Source of the DNA: Myxococcales bacterium
GTDB taxonomy: Bacteria; Myxococcota_A; Polyangia; Polyangiales; GCA-016699535
Assembly (NCBI GenBank): GCA_016699535.1
Contig: CP064980.1
Span: 3,356,001 to 3,420,000, forward strand
Reading direction: 5' to 3'
DNA length: 64,000 nucleotides
The translations under genes were made by a program, and so were the position numbers. Position 1 is the first letter of the stretch; each line of letters opens with the position of its first letter. A model generated the notes under the pieces. The model made no database searches, was not told the origin of the DNA, and worked only from the letters and a program-made list of their open reading frames with translations. Below are positions 55,617-64,000 of this stretch, in pieces.

Positions 55617-55621
55617 GCTCC

Positions 55622-58143
55622 TTAGGCAGCTTGCGTTTCGATCGAACGCTCGAGTGAGCTCCATTGTAGGCTCCCTAAATAACGGTGACTGATTTGACCT
55701 TCATCGTTTAGTACGAACAGGTTAACCCAGCCGTTATCTACCAGATTTTTTATGGACTCGTGTTTCTCAATCGTAGCATTAATCGCTTCAAGCGGCGCTT
55801 CAATCAACACGTTCAGACGCACAGGCTCATGCTGCAATTGCTTCCCATCGTATAGCGACTGCCAAGGCAATCCAACGCGAAGATCACCGGTGTTTCCCTC
55901 CAACACACCGGTTGTTCCACCGACAACGTTGTGCAGTGTCTTGTTTCCAGCTCCGAAAAGGGCGTTGTCGACCGTCGAGGCGTAGTACTGAAGGCTGATC
56001 CAACTGGCAACCACCATGGGTGCCGTCATGATAAGCTCGAGCACGGAAAAGTTTTTATCGTTTTTCCAGTCATAAGAGTGAAGAAACGCACGGCCTTGCA
56101 AATCAAGGTTCAGTGTTCGGGTACGTGGCGCAACCACGAAAGCCGCACAACCCGCAAGCCCCCATTCAGGACGTACTTGGGCCCAATCGCGGCTACGGTA
56201 AAAGCAACTGTTGCTTCGAGATTCTGGCTCAGTTGTGCCGCGAGCGGCTCGCTCAAGTCGCGCCAAACCTCCAGCGTCTTTGAAACTCTCCTGCAACTCA
56301 AACAGATCACGCGCGTGCGATTCGGGTACTTCCGCCCTGTTCAGTATGCGCACTTGATCCGTTGTGGTGTCATGCAGTGCCGCAAGGAAAAAAGTGTCCT
56401 CGGGTATCACAATGTCTTTTTGCGTAGCCCATCACGAACTGCCGGATCGTTTAGCACCACGGCAGCCACCGTGGCGTTGGCTTCACCCGTTCGACCGCCG
56501 CACGCCCCACAATCGAGCCCCGCTGCATGCGGATTGTTCACGCTGCTCGCGCCATGCCCGGCGAGTACCACCATCCGTGCAAAACCTTTGGTCAGTGACA
56601 TTGCCCTAAGGGCGTTAGCCGCTAGCTCTATGCGATCTTCAAGGCAGATGCCGGTGCTGCGAGGCTCAAAACCTGTCTTTTCGAGGACAAGGCTTCTCTG
56701 CGATCCTTGCTTTGCAAGACCCTCGGTTGAGGGATGAGGCACCGGACGCGTTAGTGCAAAGGCGTCGGTAAAGAGTTTGGGTAGATAGAATAGACCAATG
56801 GGTCCCACGAAACTAAAACAAGAAATCGCACCCATTTTGAAACTCTGCCAAGCACGCGAAAGATGATGACGCTCGAGGCGTTTTTGGTGTACCTTCGATC
56901 GTTGTTCTTCATCAGCAGCAGACTCCACCACACGATGCGTCGGTCGAAGAAGTACAGGACATTGCGGCACTGCTTTGTTGTGCGCGATCGGGACCACTTC
57001 GATAGGAAAGCCGAAAAACCCTGCAAAACCCATGGTTGCAATGCGCGGGTTGGAGCGCTCCAAATGGCGACGAAATACCTCTGAGCGCACGTCGATACAA
57101 AAGATGCATTGAGCTTGGGAGCGCTCTTTGTTTGCTCTTTTCAACTCAGAAACATAGGAAGATCCCTCATCGCCCCCCTTGCGATTATTGAACTGAGCAA
57201 GCAGCTTTTGTTGCACTCGTTTTTCGTAGGCAAGCTGCAAAATCAGCCGCGCCCGAAACTTGGAATCGGCACTGTGGTTGGCTGAAAGCTCGAGCATGGT
57301 CTGTCTGGCTGCACGCCAGCCCGCGGTAAATTGCTCATCCTCAAACGCCTTGAGCAGCGCAACTTCCACTGCCAGTAAAACAGCAAGAAACTCAATCAAC
57401 GTATCGTCTTTAGACTGCTCGTAAAGCTTTTTCTCCCAGACAATGCGCGCCGCACATGCGGACCAACCCCCTACACGCATCAATAGCCGATGCAGATAAA
57501 GCTCTTGGGCTTGCTCTGGAATGTCAAGCAGCCTCAGCGCCTCCGATGCGGCTTCGAGCGCCGAGTCGGGTAGTGTACGAAGCGTTGAGCGAAAATGCCG
57601 CGCCCCCATCACCTCAGGGCTGCGATCAATCTCAGCCTCAGTTTTCCACGACAAAAAAAGCGAGCCTGTACGCTGTGGCTGCCAAGCCGCAACCTGCGTA
57701 TCAAAATAGGATGCTGCCCATGAGCCTACATACTCGACGACAAAACGATTCCAATCGCTGTGTCGTTGCGCATCAATGACATCTGTAACGGTTGGGATCA
57801 TCGATTCATCCGTCTGCAAATCTCCACGCTCGATGGTGGCGACAAGGTGTTCGCGCTCTTTTTCCAGTCCTAAATCTTGGATGGCTTCGTCGATGTGCTG
57901 CCAGCCGATTTGCCCCGAGCTAACCTGCCTATGAAGCGTATCGGCAGGCAGAGTCATCTTTGCTGCAGCAACTATGCTCAGCGTCTGGGCTGCTTCAAGG
58001 AAGCTTTTGTCTGCAAATCCTAAAAACGGGTTTACCGCTACAAAGCGATCGAGCGGCCAGACCGGCGCGATCCTTTGTGATACTCGGCGAAGAAAGTCCT
58101 CGACTTCATATTGCGATTCAGTCATCGGAGTGCTGCTATTCAT
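55622..58143 (-). CDS. dabA: Inorganic carbon transporter subunit DabA (DUF2309, one frameshift)
   Basis: The peripheral, zinc-containing partner of DabB. Together they take up inorganic carbon by energy-coupled CO2 hydration or bicarbonate transport. About 840 residues after adding one base to the run 56417-56421 (GLRKKDIVIPEDTFFLA). It is a beta-carbonic-anhydrase-like protein. The four metal ligands are in the expected places: Cys349 and Asp351 in CIFCIDVRSE, His530 in VLAGHGASS, and Cys545 in GLDCGACGGR. The C-terminal part is normal for the family (VAPRTRTLNLDLQGRAFLHSYD). Followed within 6 bases by the DUF6671 gene and preceded by dabB. Confidence 0.93.
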
Positions 58144-58167
58144 CTACTTGCTTCCTTTCAATCAAAA

Positions 58168-59736
58168 TCAGACCATGTTTGAAGACCGACTCAACGCACC
58201 GAGCCACCGATCGAAAAGCGTATTGGCATAGAGCCCATGACGCACATGAACGCGCAGGCTCTGCGCGAAACGGGACTGCCTGCTCCAGCCTGAAAGCTGA
58301 AGCCAAATGGCTATGAAAAAACTTAGTACCACTACGCCACCGAGAACGAGCGTTACGGGATTCGGTGCTCTGATCTCAGGAAAGGAGTCCAAAAGCATAA
58401 GCTGGGCACCTTGCTCAAGCAAAAAGAATGAAACGGTTACCAATGTCGCAAGGCCCGTTGTTTTGAGATAGACCAAAACTTTTGCTGGGCGATCGAAACT
58501 TGCGCCAAGCAACTGACTGAGACCAAGCACCACGATGGCGCCGATAAGCACAAGGGAGGGCTCTTCCCAAGGCGTAAAACCAAGAATCCAGGCCACCGTT
58601 AAGTAGGCTCCGAGCGCCAGAACGAAGCTAGCAGCTATCGTAAAAGGTTTATAAAGGCGCGGGGATATAGCAATGGTTCTGGACTGAAAGCTATCGACGG
58701 CGCTACCTGCGGAAAGAAAAGCATGCGCTTTATAGAAACTGTGGGCGACAAGATGCAGCGCGACCGCCGGGTAGACGTGCAAACCACATACAAAAAGCAT
58801 AAAGCCCATGTGCGCTGCGCTCGAATAGCCCAACGCAACTTTAACAGAGGGTTGCGTTCGTAAAACGACTGATGCAAATAAGGCAGTAAACCCGCCAAAT
58901 ACGATCAAAAGCCATGAGGCCACTTGCCCATTGACCATGATGGGCGAAAAGCGAAGCACCAAATACGGTCCCGCGTTTAGGACGCCAGCATGCAGAAGCG
59001 CTGAGACTGGTGTTGGCGTCTCCATCATCTCCACAAGCCAACCGTGTGTCGGAAACTGAGCCGACTTTAGCAGTGCTGTAAGCGCAATGAAAACCGTAGC
59101 TATGGCCACCAAGGAGGATTGGTTTTGAGGATGGGCGACTAGGATAGATTCCAGATCGCCGGTGCCGTAGGCTAAATAAAGAAGCACAAATGCGACTGCA
59201 AGCATTGCATCACCAAGACGCGCCACAATAAATTTTTTGCGTGCTGCGTGACGCGCTCGCGGCCGTTGCGCGTAAAAGACAAGCAAGCGTTGCAGGCACA
59301 AACTGGTAGCAACCCAGCCTACATAGAGAATCAAAAGATTATTGGCAAGAACGAGTACTTGCACAGCCGCCACTGTGGCCGCAAACCATCCCATGAAAAC
59401 ACCGTGGCGTGCATCGCCATCGAGGTAGGTTTGGCTAAAGCGCCCTATCACGAAAGCCAAAACAGACACCATGGTGAAGATGGTCACACTCAAGGCATCG
59501 ACACGTAGGGATAAGCCAAGACCCCCGACGCCGAGCAGAGGGCTTGTACTCGGAGCCCCAAGGAGGCGAACAAGCCCCACGCAAAGGGCAGCCGCTACGC
59601 TAAATGCGGTCGCAAAGGCTAGAGCGCGGGCCACAATCCGAGAGCGATGGTCCGGATTGCGTGCACAAAGATAGCCAACAGTGAGCAGTGTGATCGGACA
59701 GAGTATAAGTAAGATGAAAATTGGTATGGATGGCAC
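58168..59736 (-). CDS. dabB: DabB, NuoL-like proton-conducting membrane subunit
   Basis: 522 residues with about 13 hydrophobic segments. It resembles NuoL/MrpA of complex I. The family region is LGLSLRVDALSVTIFTMVSVLAFVIG and later LKSAQFPTHGWLVEMMETPTPVSALLHAG, in which the key Lys and His residues of the antiporter core are kept. LGYSSAAHMGFMLF and HLVAHSFYKAHAFLSAGS follow. With DabA it forms the DAB carbon pump. First gene of the minus-strand cluster and divergent from the LysR gene. Confidence 0.92.
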   Translation of the reverse strand: MPSIPIFILLILCPITLLTVGYLCARNPDHRSRIVARALAFATAFSVAAALCVGLVRLLGAPSTSPLLGVGGLGLSLRVDALSVTIFTMVSVLAFVIGRFSQTYLDGDARHGVFMGWFAATVAAVQVLVLANNLLILYVGWVATSLCLQRLLVFYAQRPRARHAARKKFIVARLGDAMLAVAFVLLYLAYGTGDLESILVAHPQNQSSLVAIATVFIALTALLKSAQFPTHGWLVEMMETPTPVSALLHAGVLNAGPYLVLRFSPIMVNGQVASWLLIVFGGFTALFASVVLRTQPSVKVALGYSSAAHMGFMLFVCGLHVYPAVALHLVAHSFYKAHAFLSAGSAVDSFQSRTIAISPRLYKPFTIAASFVLALGAYLTVAWILGFTPWEEPSLVLIGAIVVLGLSQLLGASFDRPAKVLVYLKTTGLATLVTVSFFLLEQGAQLMLLDSFPEIRAPNPVTLVLGGVVVLSFFIAIWLQLSGWSRQSRFAQSLRVHVRHGLYANTLFDRWLGALSRSSNMV

Positions 59737-59792
59737 GTTTCAGACTCCTGGGTTGTTTTAATGTCTTATCGGCCTTTGAATCATTTATCCAA

Positions 59793-59814
59793 TGCATTAT
59801 TATCATATAATGCA
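59793..59814. promoter_or_regulatory. Palindrome between dabB and lysR, candidate operator
   Basis: TGCATTAT-TATCAT-ATAATGCA is a perfect 8-base inverted repeat with a 6-base spacer. It lies 57 bases upstream of the dabB start and reaches into the lysR start codon. LysR-type regulators bind such AT-rich dyads between themselves and the divergent gene. If it is the operator, binding would also repress lysR. Confidence 0.55.
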
Positions 59815-60715
59815 TAAACAAAAACGAACGATTGAAACGCTGCCGAGTCTCCTAAACTATCAGCACCTTTACTACTTTTGGGCTGTAGCGACCGAAGGAA
59901 ACCTTACTCGAGCGGCCGAAAAACTTCGTGTTACGCAGTCTGCCGTTTCAGTGCAACTTCGCAAGCTCGAGGATAGTATCGGCCACGCTTTGTTCTGGCG
60001 GCAAGGACGCGGTCTAGAGCTTACCTCGCATGGACGGTTAGCTCTTGATTACGCTCATCGTATTTTTTCCACCGGAGACGAACTACTCGAAGCTCTGCAC
60101 CAAGAATCCGAGGTGCAACGCAAAACTCTGCGTGTAGGCGCGCTTGCAACGCTGTCACGCAATTTCCAAATTGCGCTTCTCAGACCCCTCATGCAGAAGC
60201 ATAAGATTCGACTTTTACTGCGATCCGGCTCTCTTAACGAACTTGTTGAGCGCCTCGAGCGCCATGATCTTGACCTAGTGCTTACAAATTTTCTACCGCG
60301 AAGAAACGAGGACTCCGTTTGGGTAGCTCATACCCTCGATACCCAACCAGTCAGTTTAGTTGCAACGCAACCACGAGCATCAAGGAAGCTTAGATGCTTG
60401 TTATCTGAAGAGCGCCTTGTTCTGCCTTCTAAAGAATCGGGTGTACGCATCGGTTTCGATGCCCTGGTCCAACGAATGGGTATTCAGCCCCGCATCATTG
60501 CGGAAGTGGATGACATGGCCATGCTCCGTCTTGTTGCTCGTGAGCAGAATGGCGTGGCGGTTGTCCCTCCCATTGTTGTTCGCGACGAACTTGAGTCGGG
60601 AGCTCTTATCGAGATTACACACCTTCCGAAGCTTGAGGAAACCTTTTTAGCCCTGTCAGCGGACCGTATCTCCCCACATCCTCTTTTAGTCGAGCTTTTG
60701 AGCCGAACGAAATAG
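59810..60715 (+). CDS. LysR-type transcriptional regulator, probably of dabBA
   Basis: 301 residues from the ATG at 59810; an in-frame ATG at 59792 is possible. The helix-turn-helix is LNYQHLYYFWAVATEGNLTRAAEKLRVTQSAVSVQLRKLE (residues about 12-52). The effector domain follows, similar to NhaR/CbbR-like regulators (LRVGALATLSRNFQIALLRPL, later GVAVVPPIVVRDELESGAL). Divergent from dabB with a 57-base gap between start codons, an arrangement typical of LysR regulators and their targets. The effector is unknown; carbon or pH state is a guess. Confidence 0.9.
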   Translation: MHKQKRTIETLPSLLNYQHLYYFWAVATEGNLTRAAEKLRVTQSAVSVQLRKLEDSIGHALFWRQGRGLELTSHGRLALDYAHRIFSTGDELLEALHQESEVQRKTLRVGALATLSRNFQIALLRPLMQKHKIRLLLRSGSLNELVERLERHDLDLVLTNFLPRRNEDSVWVAHTLDTQPVSLVATQPRASRKLRCLLSEERLVLPSKESGVRIGFDALVQRMGIQPRIIAEVDDMAMLRLVAREQNGVAVVPPIVVRDELESGALIEITHLPKLEETFLALSADRISPHPLLVELLSRTK

Positions 60716-60936
60716 CAACACATCGCGAATCAATGCACCAATTCGCTGCACTCTAATCTCGCAGCCAGAGCACTATGCGGATGCTCCGTCCAACTGCACG
60801 AAGATCGCAAGCAAGCACTTTGCTGCCCTCGCCCGAATTATGTTGTTTTTTCTGGCTAGCAAACCGCAAGACATAAGCTTTTTGTTAGCCTAGACGAAAA
60901 GCGAGCAAGGGAACTGCCAAATTAATCCGAGCACTG

Positions 60937-62019
60937 CTAACGAGCTCTCGTTCTGGGCCATGAAGCAAAAAACACCACTAAGCAAGTGCGGCCTTTTTTG
61001 TTGTGTGCGGTGGCCATACCGACATCTGTGAAGCGCGAGTCGAGCAGGACTTTTAGGTGCGACGGACTGCTAAGCAACGATGAAAAGGCCATTTCCGTGT
61101 CCCGAGCTCTGGCAATGGCTTCTCCGGTGGCATCGGCGCTTAATCGAAGCTTGCCCAAACGTTCTTCGGGTCCTTCTCCGCTTTCGCCTCGATGCGAGAC
61201 TTTGTGGCTCAGGCATACTTGCTCAGCGTGCTGCTTCGCTTGCTCTGATAGTAGTCGATTATTACGAAGTGCACCTGCATTGAAATGAGAACGCAGCGTT
61301 TGTAGTTGCTCGCGAGGGCCCCCATGGACCTTCAAGCTATTGCCGATTTCTTCTTTCAGATCGGTACGTCCAAATTCGATCACCGGATAACCACCCGAGG
61401 GATTCTCGGTATGCAGCTGCAAAAGCGCCTTGCTTTGAAAAACAGGGTCGATCGCAAAGCAATATTCATCGCCGGTTTCATGCAAAGGCAGTTCATAGAG
61501 CATAAGCTCCGCGTCTACTGCCAGTAACTGTGGACGATAAAATCCTTCGGCCAAACGAAAACAACGTTGATTGCCTTCGGCCAACTCACTGAAAACCACC
61601 GCACGTTCCACTGCAACCCAAAGGCTATGATCTCCATGGACTGCTAAACCACACGCCAAAGGCGCATCGCTTTGTTGCCGCAAGGATTCAAACCAATGGT
61701 CCTGAGCAGCATACGACGCAGTTTTGCCCCGCCATGCATGCACGCGCAATTCCCATACACCAAACTCTCGCGCCCTTGGGTAAAGTGCTTCTTCATCGAT
61801 TGCACCGAGCTCACCTAGCCCCAGAGCAAAACGATCAAGATTGGCTGCTCTAGCGCATGCTGAGATTTTCCGAGGCGCAGCAGCGAGCCTCGTCTCCTTC
61901 GTCAGCCCAGGATACTTCGAGGGAACGGTTCTCGGCGGGCTCTGGCGATATGAATGAAGCGATGATGTACCGCAGCCCAGAGCCAACGCTATCAGCAAAC
62001 TAGCTGCGGTAGTCTGCAT
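60937..62019 (-). CDS. CAP/SCP-domain lipoprotein
   Basis: 360 residues from the Met at 62019 (MQTTAASLLIALALGCGTS), a lipoprotein signal with the Cys at about residue 16. The middle section (about 55-215) is not recognised and has conserved-looking Cys residues. The C-terminal 130 residues resemble the CAP (SCP/PR-1) domain: HFNAGALRNNRLLSEQAKQHAEQVCLSHKVSHRG, EERLGKLRLSADATGEAIARA and MAFSSLLSSPSHLKVLLDSRFTDVGMATA. CAP domains are secreted and of varied function. It overlaps the end of argJ by about 20 bases, so it is probably coupled to it. Confidence 0.8.
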   Translation of the reverse strand: MQTTAASLLIALALGCGTSSLHSYRQSPPRTVPSKYPGLTKETRLAAAPRKISACARAANLDRFALGLGELGAIDEEALYPRAREFGVWELRVHAWRGKTASYAAQDHWFESLRQQSDAPLACGLAVHGDHSLWVAVERAVVFSELAEGNQRCFRLAEGFYRPQLLAVDAELMLYELPLHETGDEYCFAIDPVFQSKALLQLHTENPSGGYPVIEFGRTDLKEEIGNSLKVHGGPREQLQTLRSHFNAGALRNNRLLSEQAKQHAEQVCLSHKVSHRGESGEGPEERLGKLRLSADATGEAIARARDTEMAFSSLLSSPSHLKVLLDSRFTDVGMATAHNKKGRTCLVVFFASWPRTRAR

Positions 62020-63199
62020 TAATCCGCACATACTCGTGTCCAATATCGCTTGTCAGATAGCTTGCTTCGAAATTGCTCGCGCCTAGCTCAAGACAAATTG
62101 TGTACTGTTCCTTTTTCATCACAGCGGCGGCGCGTTTTTCTTCGGCAGGACCGAGCCCCACGCCTTTTTCGACTAGCGTGACCTGGTCAATCAAGATTCT
62201 TGCTTTGTTTCCATCAAAAGCTACGCCAGCATTGCCAGCGGCCATGAGCAGTCGTCCCCAATTCGGATCAGCTCCGTGCAACGCCGTTTTAACCAAGAGC
62301 GATGTAGCTACTTTTTGGGCCACCGCACGGCAGGCCTTTTGACTTGCGAGCCCCTTTACCACAATACGCACGCAATGCTCCGCCCCTTCGCCATCGCGAA
62401 CGATGCTCTCGGAAAGTTCCTGCAACACTTCCGTGAGTGCTCTAAGGAAACTTCGGTACTCAGGGCTACCTTGCTTGAGGCTATCGCTCATGGCCTTACC
62501 CGAGGCCATCAGAGAAATCATATCGTTGGTGCTGGTATCGCCATCGACGGTCACTCGGTTAAAACTCTCATCGCATGCTTTGCGCAAACACTGCCTGAGT
62601 AACGCGGGCGCTAGCTTTGCATCGCTAAGCACAAAACAAAGCGTTGTGGCCATGTTGGGATGAATCATTCCGGCCCCCTTGGCCATACCCAAAACACGGA
62701 CTTTGTGTTTGCCAAGGTTCACATCACGCTTGGCAATTTTTGGCCAGCGATCGGTGGTCATAATCGCTTCAGAAAACACCGCAGCGCTATCGGGACTCAG
62801 CGCACCAATTAAGGCAGGTAGCGCACCTTCAATCCGCGACGCTGGTAAAGGAAGGCCAATGACTCCTGTCGAGGCAGCCAACACATCGCTGTGTTTGCAG
62901 CCCAGGTGTTTTGCAAGTGATTGCGTGGTCTGGAGCGCTGCCTGCATTCCAAGCGCACCTGTGCAAGCATTCGCGTTTCCGCTATTGACCAAAATGGCGC
63001 GAGCCAGTCCATCTCGCACACGTCGCTCGGTAAGCTGCACTGGAGCTGCTTTGATGCGATTCTGTGTGAGCACTGCAGCCGTGGGAACCACTTCATCGGT
63101 GCAAATCAAGCCCAAGTCCAGAGCATTTCCCTTTTTAAGGCCACAACTCATAGCGGAAAAAGCAAAACCTTCTACTTTTAGATCAGTCTTTGTTGCCAT
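62000..63199 (-). CDS. argJ: Ornithine acetyltransferase ArgJ
   Basis: Transfers acetyl from N-acetylornithine to glutamate in the cyclic arginine pathway; may also use acetyl-CoA. 399 residues. The autocleavage site is LAASTGVIGLPLP, whose Thr becomes the N-terminal nucleophile of the beta chain. Other family blocks: VLTQNRIKAAPVQL, ILVNSGNANACTG, GMAKGAGMIHPNMATTLCF and GDTSTNDMISLMASG. It ends in YVRINADYRS, the typical terminus. Confidence 0.96.
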   Translation of the reverse strand: MATKTDLKVEGFAFSAMSCGLKKGNALDLGLICTDEVVPTAAVLTQNRIKAAPVQLTERRVRDGLARAILVNSGNANACTGALGMQAALQTTQSLAKHLGCKHSDVLAASTGVIGLPLPASRIEGALPALIGALSPDSAAVFSEAIMTTDRWPKIAKRDVNLGKHKVRVLGMAKGAGMIHPNMATTLCFVLSDAKLAPALLRQCLRKACDESFNRVTVDGDTSTNDMISLMASGKAMSDSLKQGSPEYRSFLRALTEVLQELSESIVRDGEGAEHCVRIVVKGLASQKACRAVAQKVATSLLVKTALHGADPNWGRLLMAAGNAGVAFDGNKARILIDQVTLVEKGVGLGPAEEKRAAAVMKKEQYTICLELGASNFEASYLTSDIGHEYVRINADYRS

Positions 63200-63330
63200 G
63201 ATCGCTTAGACTTGTCTTTCCCCAACAGAAGGTCAAGATCCGTTGAGCTTTCCTGGCGCTTCGCCTGCACAGGCCTGGCTTCACATTCGCAGCCTAGAGC
63301 GCTACTCAAGGCATGCTAGACTAAGTTGTC

Positions 63331-63744
63331 ATGCCTCCCATCAGCCAAGAAAAGATTAAAGCACTCGAAGCTTTGCTCAAAAGGCTTGGTATCGAGGAAG
63401 CAGATTTGCTTGAAAAATTTGTTCGAGGGAGTGGCCCGGGCGGTCAGAAAATCAACAAAACATCGGTAGCGGTCTACCTTCGGCACCTACCAAGCGGCAT
63501 CGAGGTCAAGGTTCAACAAAGTCGTTCCCAAGCCACCAACCGCTTTTTGGCGCGCCGAGAACTTGCCGACCGCCTGATTGAACAGAAGACGCAAGAAAAA
63601 AGCCAAAAACAACAGCGCATGGAAAAGGTTCGGCGCCAAAAACGCAAACGTTCCAAGCGCGCCAAAGAAAAGATACTTGCTGACAAGCATCATCAAAGCG
63701 AGAAAAAGAAGAACAGAAAGAAACCGGGAAGCGACATACCGTAG
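63331..63744 (+). CDS. Peptide chain release factor-like protein with GGQ motif
   Basis: 137 residues. The GGQ domain is clear: FVRGSGPGGQKINKTSVAVYLRHLPSGIEVKVQQSRSQATNR, matching class I release factor domain 3. A long, strongly basic tail follows (KRRKRSKRAKEKI). There is no codon-recognition domain. This is the layout of ribosome-rescue factors such as ArfB and mtRF-R/C12orf65-like proteins. It may rescue stalled ribosomes or peptidyl-tRNA. Identity within the group is not resolved. Confidence 0.88.
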   Translation: MPPISQEKIKALEALLKRLGIEEADLLEKFVRGSGPGGQKINKTSVAVYLRHLPSGIEVKVQQSRSQATNRFLARRELADRLIEQKTQEKSQKQQRMEKVRRQKRKRSKRAKEKILADKHHQSEKKKNRKKPGSDIP

Positions 63745-63801
63745 CCCTACGGACTGCAGAAGCTACAGGCTGCTTGAGATGCGCGGCAGCCGTGCAAAGC
63801 T

Positions 63802-64000
63802 CCTCAGCCTACTTCAGCGTTCGCTTCGTTTTGATCTGTACGCAAATGACACTGCTTGTATTTTTTACCGCTGCCACAATGACAAGGATCGTTTCGGCCT
63901 AGTTTCGGTTTATCCCGCTTGACCGTTTCGCCTCGCAATTGCTGAAGTTGCTCCGGGCTAAGTTGCGTAAGCTGTTGTGGTGCAGCACCTTGCTTTTTAG
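63802..64000 (-). CDS. secA: C-terminus of SecA (SEC-C zinc motif), 5' part outside window
   Basis: The frame enters from the right edge and ends at a TGA at 63802-63804. It encodes about 65 residues: a Gln/Leu-rich stretch (PQQLTQLSPEQLQQLRGETV), then RDKPKLGRNDPCHCGSGKKYKQCH, the SEC-C zinc-binding motif, and a short acidic tail. SecA ends in this way (VKRDxPKVGRNDPCPCGSGKK), so SecA is most likely; other SEC-C proteins are possible. One Cys-Pro of the usual CPC is CHC. Confidence 0.7.

Noticed and set aside
55931..56737. A 268-residue plus-strand open frame opposite dabA
   Set aside because: Antisense to the conserved Zn-ligand region of DabA.
1..64000. tRNA, rRNA, CRISPR array, insertion sequence or prophage
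   Set aside because: I looked in all intergenic gaps for cloverleaf arms, repeats with regular spacing and transposase motifs and found none.

Overview
The window reads as a chromosomal segment of a Gram-negative, deltaproteobacterial-grade organism, most likely an uncultured member of the Myxococcota. The evidence is a TamB/LolA/SecDF-YajC envelope set, a lipoprotein with the 'GCGRIGFDE' lipobox style and Cys-rich Asp/Cys motifs common in Polyangia, a protein with a C-terminal AgmX/PglI-type (TonB-like) domain, a DUF4388-TPR signalling protein, and the gene order tilS-ftsH-folP-cdaA-cdaR. Base composition looks close to even, which is low for cultured myxobacteria. I see no rRNA, tRNA, CRISPR array, insertion sequence or prophage.

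Layout. 1-3.2 kb: the end of a TamB-like gene, then glmM (+). 3.2-21.6 kb: a long minus-strand stretch with a SulP transporter, cdaR, the c-di-AMP synthase cdaA, folP, ftsH, tilS, glutamate synthase gltB-gltD, an unknown exported protein, and secF-secD-yajC. 21.8-27.7 kb (+): glnE, a pseudo-receiver/DUF4388/TPR protein and a branched-chain aminotransferase. 27.7-36.3 kb: a zinc-ribbon coiled-coil protein (-), a long perfect-looking hairpin, a large lipoprotein (+), dnaE (-), a GGDEF protein with a degenerate globin sensor (+) and a DUF6901-like protein (-). 36.5-43 kb: a small unknown protein, prepilin peptidase (-), proB-proA-rsfS-rlmH, a degenerate cytochrome oxidase subunit I-like protein and a secreted nuclease. 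43-48.6 kb: a coiled-coil membrane protein, a three-gene operon (ECF sigma factor, anti-sigma-like/VWA membrane protein, TonB-like protein) and lolA (-). 48.6-59.8 kb: an orphan terminator with a candidate small RNA, a membrane protein (+), then a tightly packed minus-strand cluster dabB-dabA-DUF6671-cysD-cysN-bioD-murF with a divergent LysR gene. 60.9-64 kb: a CAP-domain lipoprotein, argJ, a GGQ release-factor-like protein and the C-terminus of SecA.

How the genes work together. Nitrogen assimilation is represented by GltBD and the glutamine synthetase adenylyltransferase GlnE. Cell-wall precursor supply and c-di-AMP signalling share one locus (glmM, cdaA, cdaR). Inorganic carbon uptake (DabAB) is packed with sulfate activation (CysDN) under a likely LysR regulator. 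The sigma/VWA/TonB-like operon looks like a self-contained envelope-signalling unit.

Sequence quality matters here. I count 17 single-base frameshifts that break 12 otherwise well-conserved genes, including secD and tilS, which are normally essential. Eleven of the 17 sit in runs of four or more identical bases. They look like residual indel errors of an assembly rather than gene decay, so I annotate these genes as single units and give the position of each break. One more anomaly is an in-frame TAG near the start of murF.
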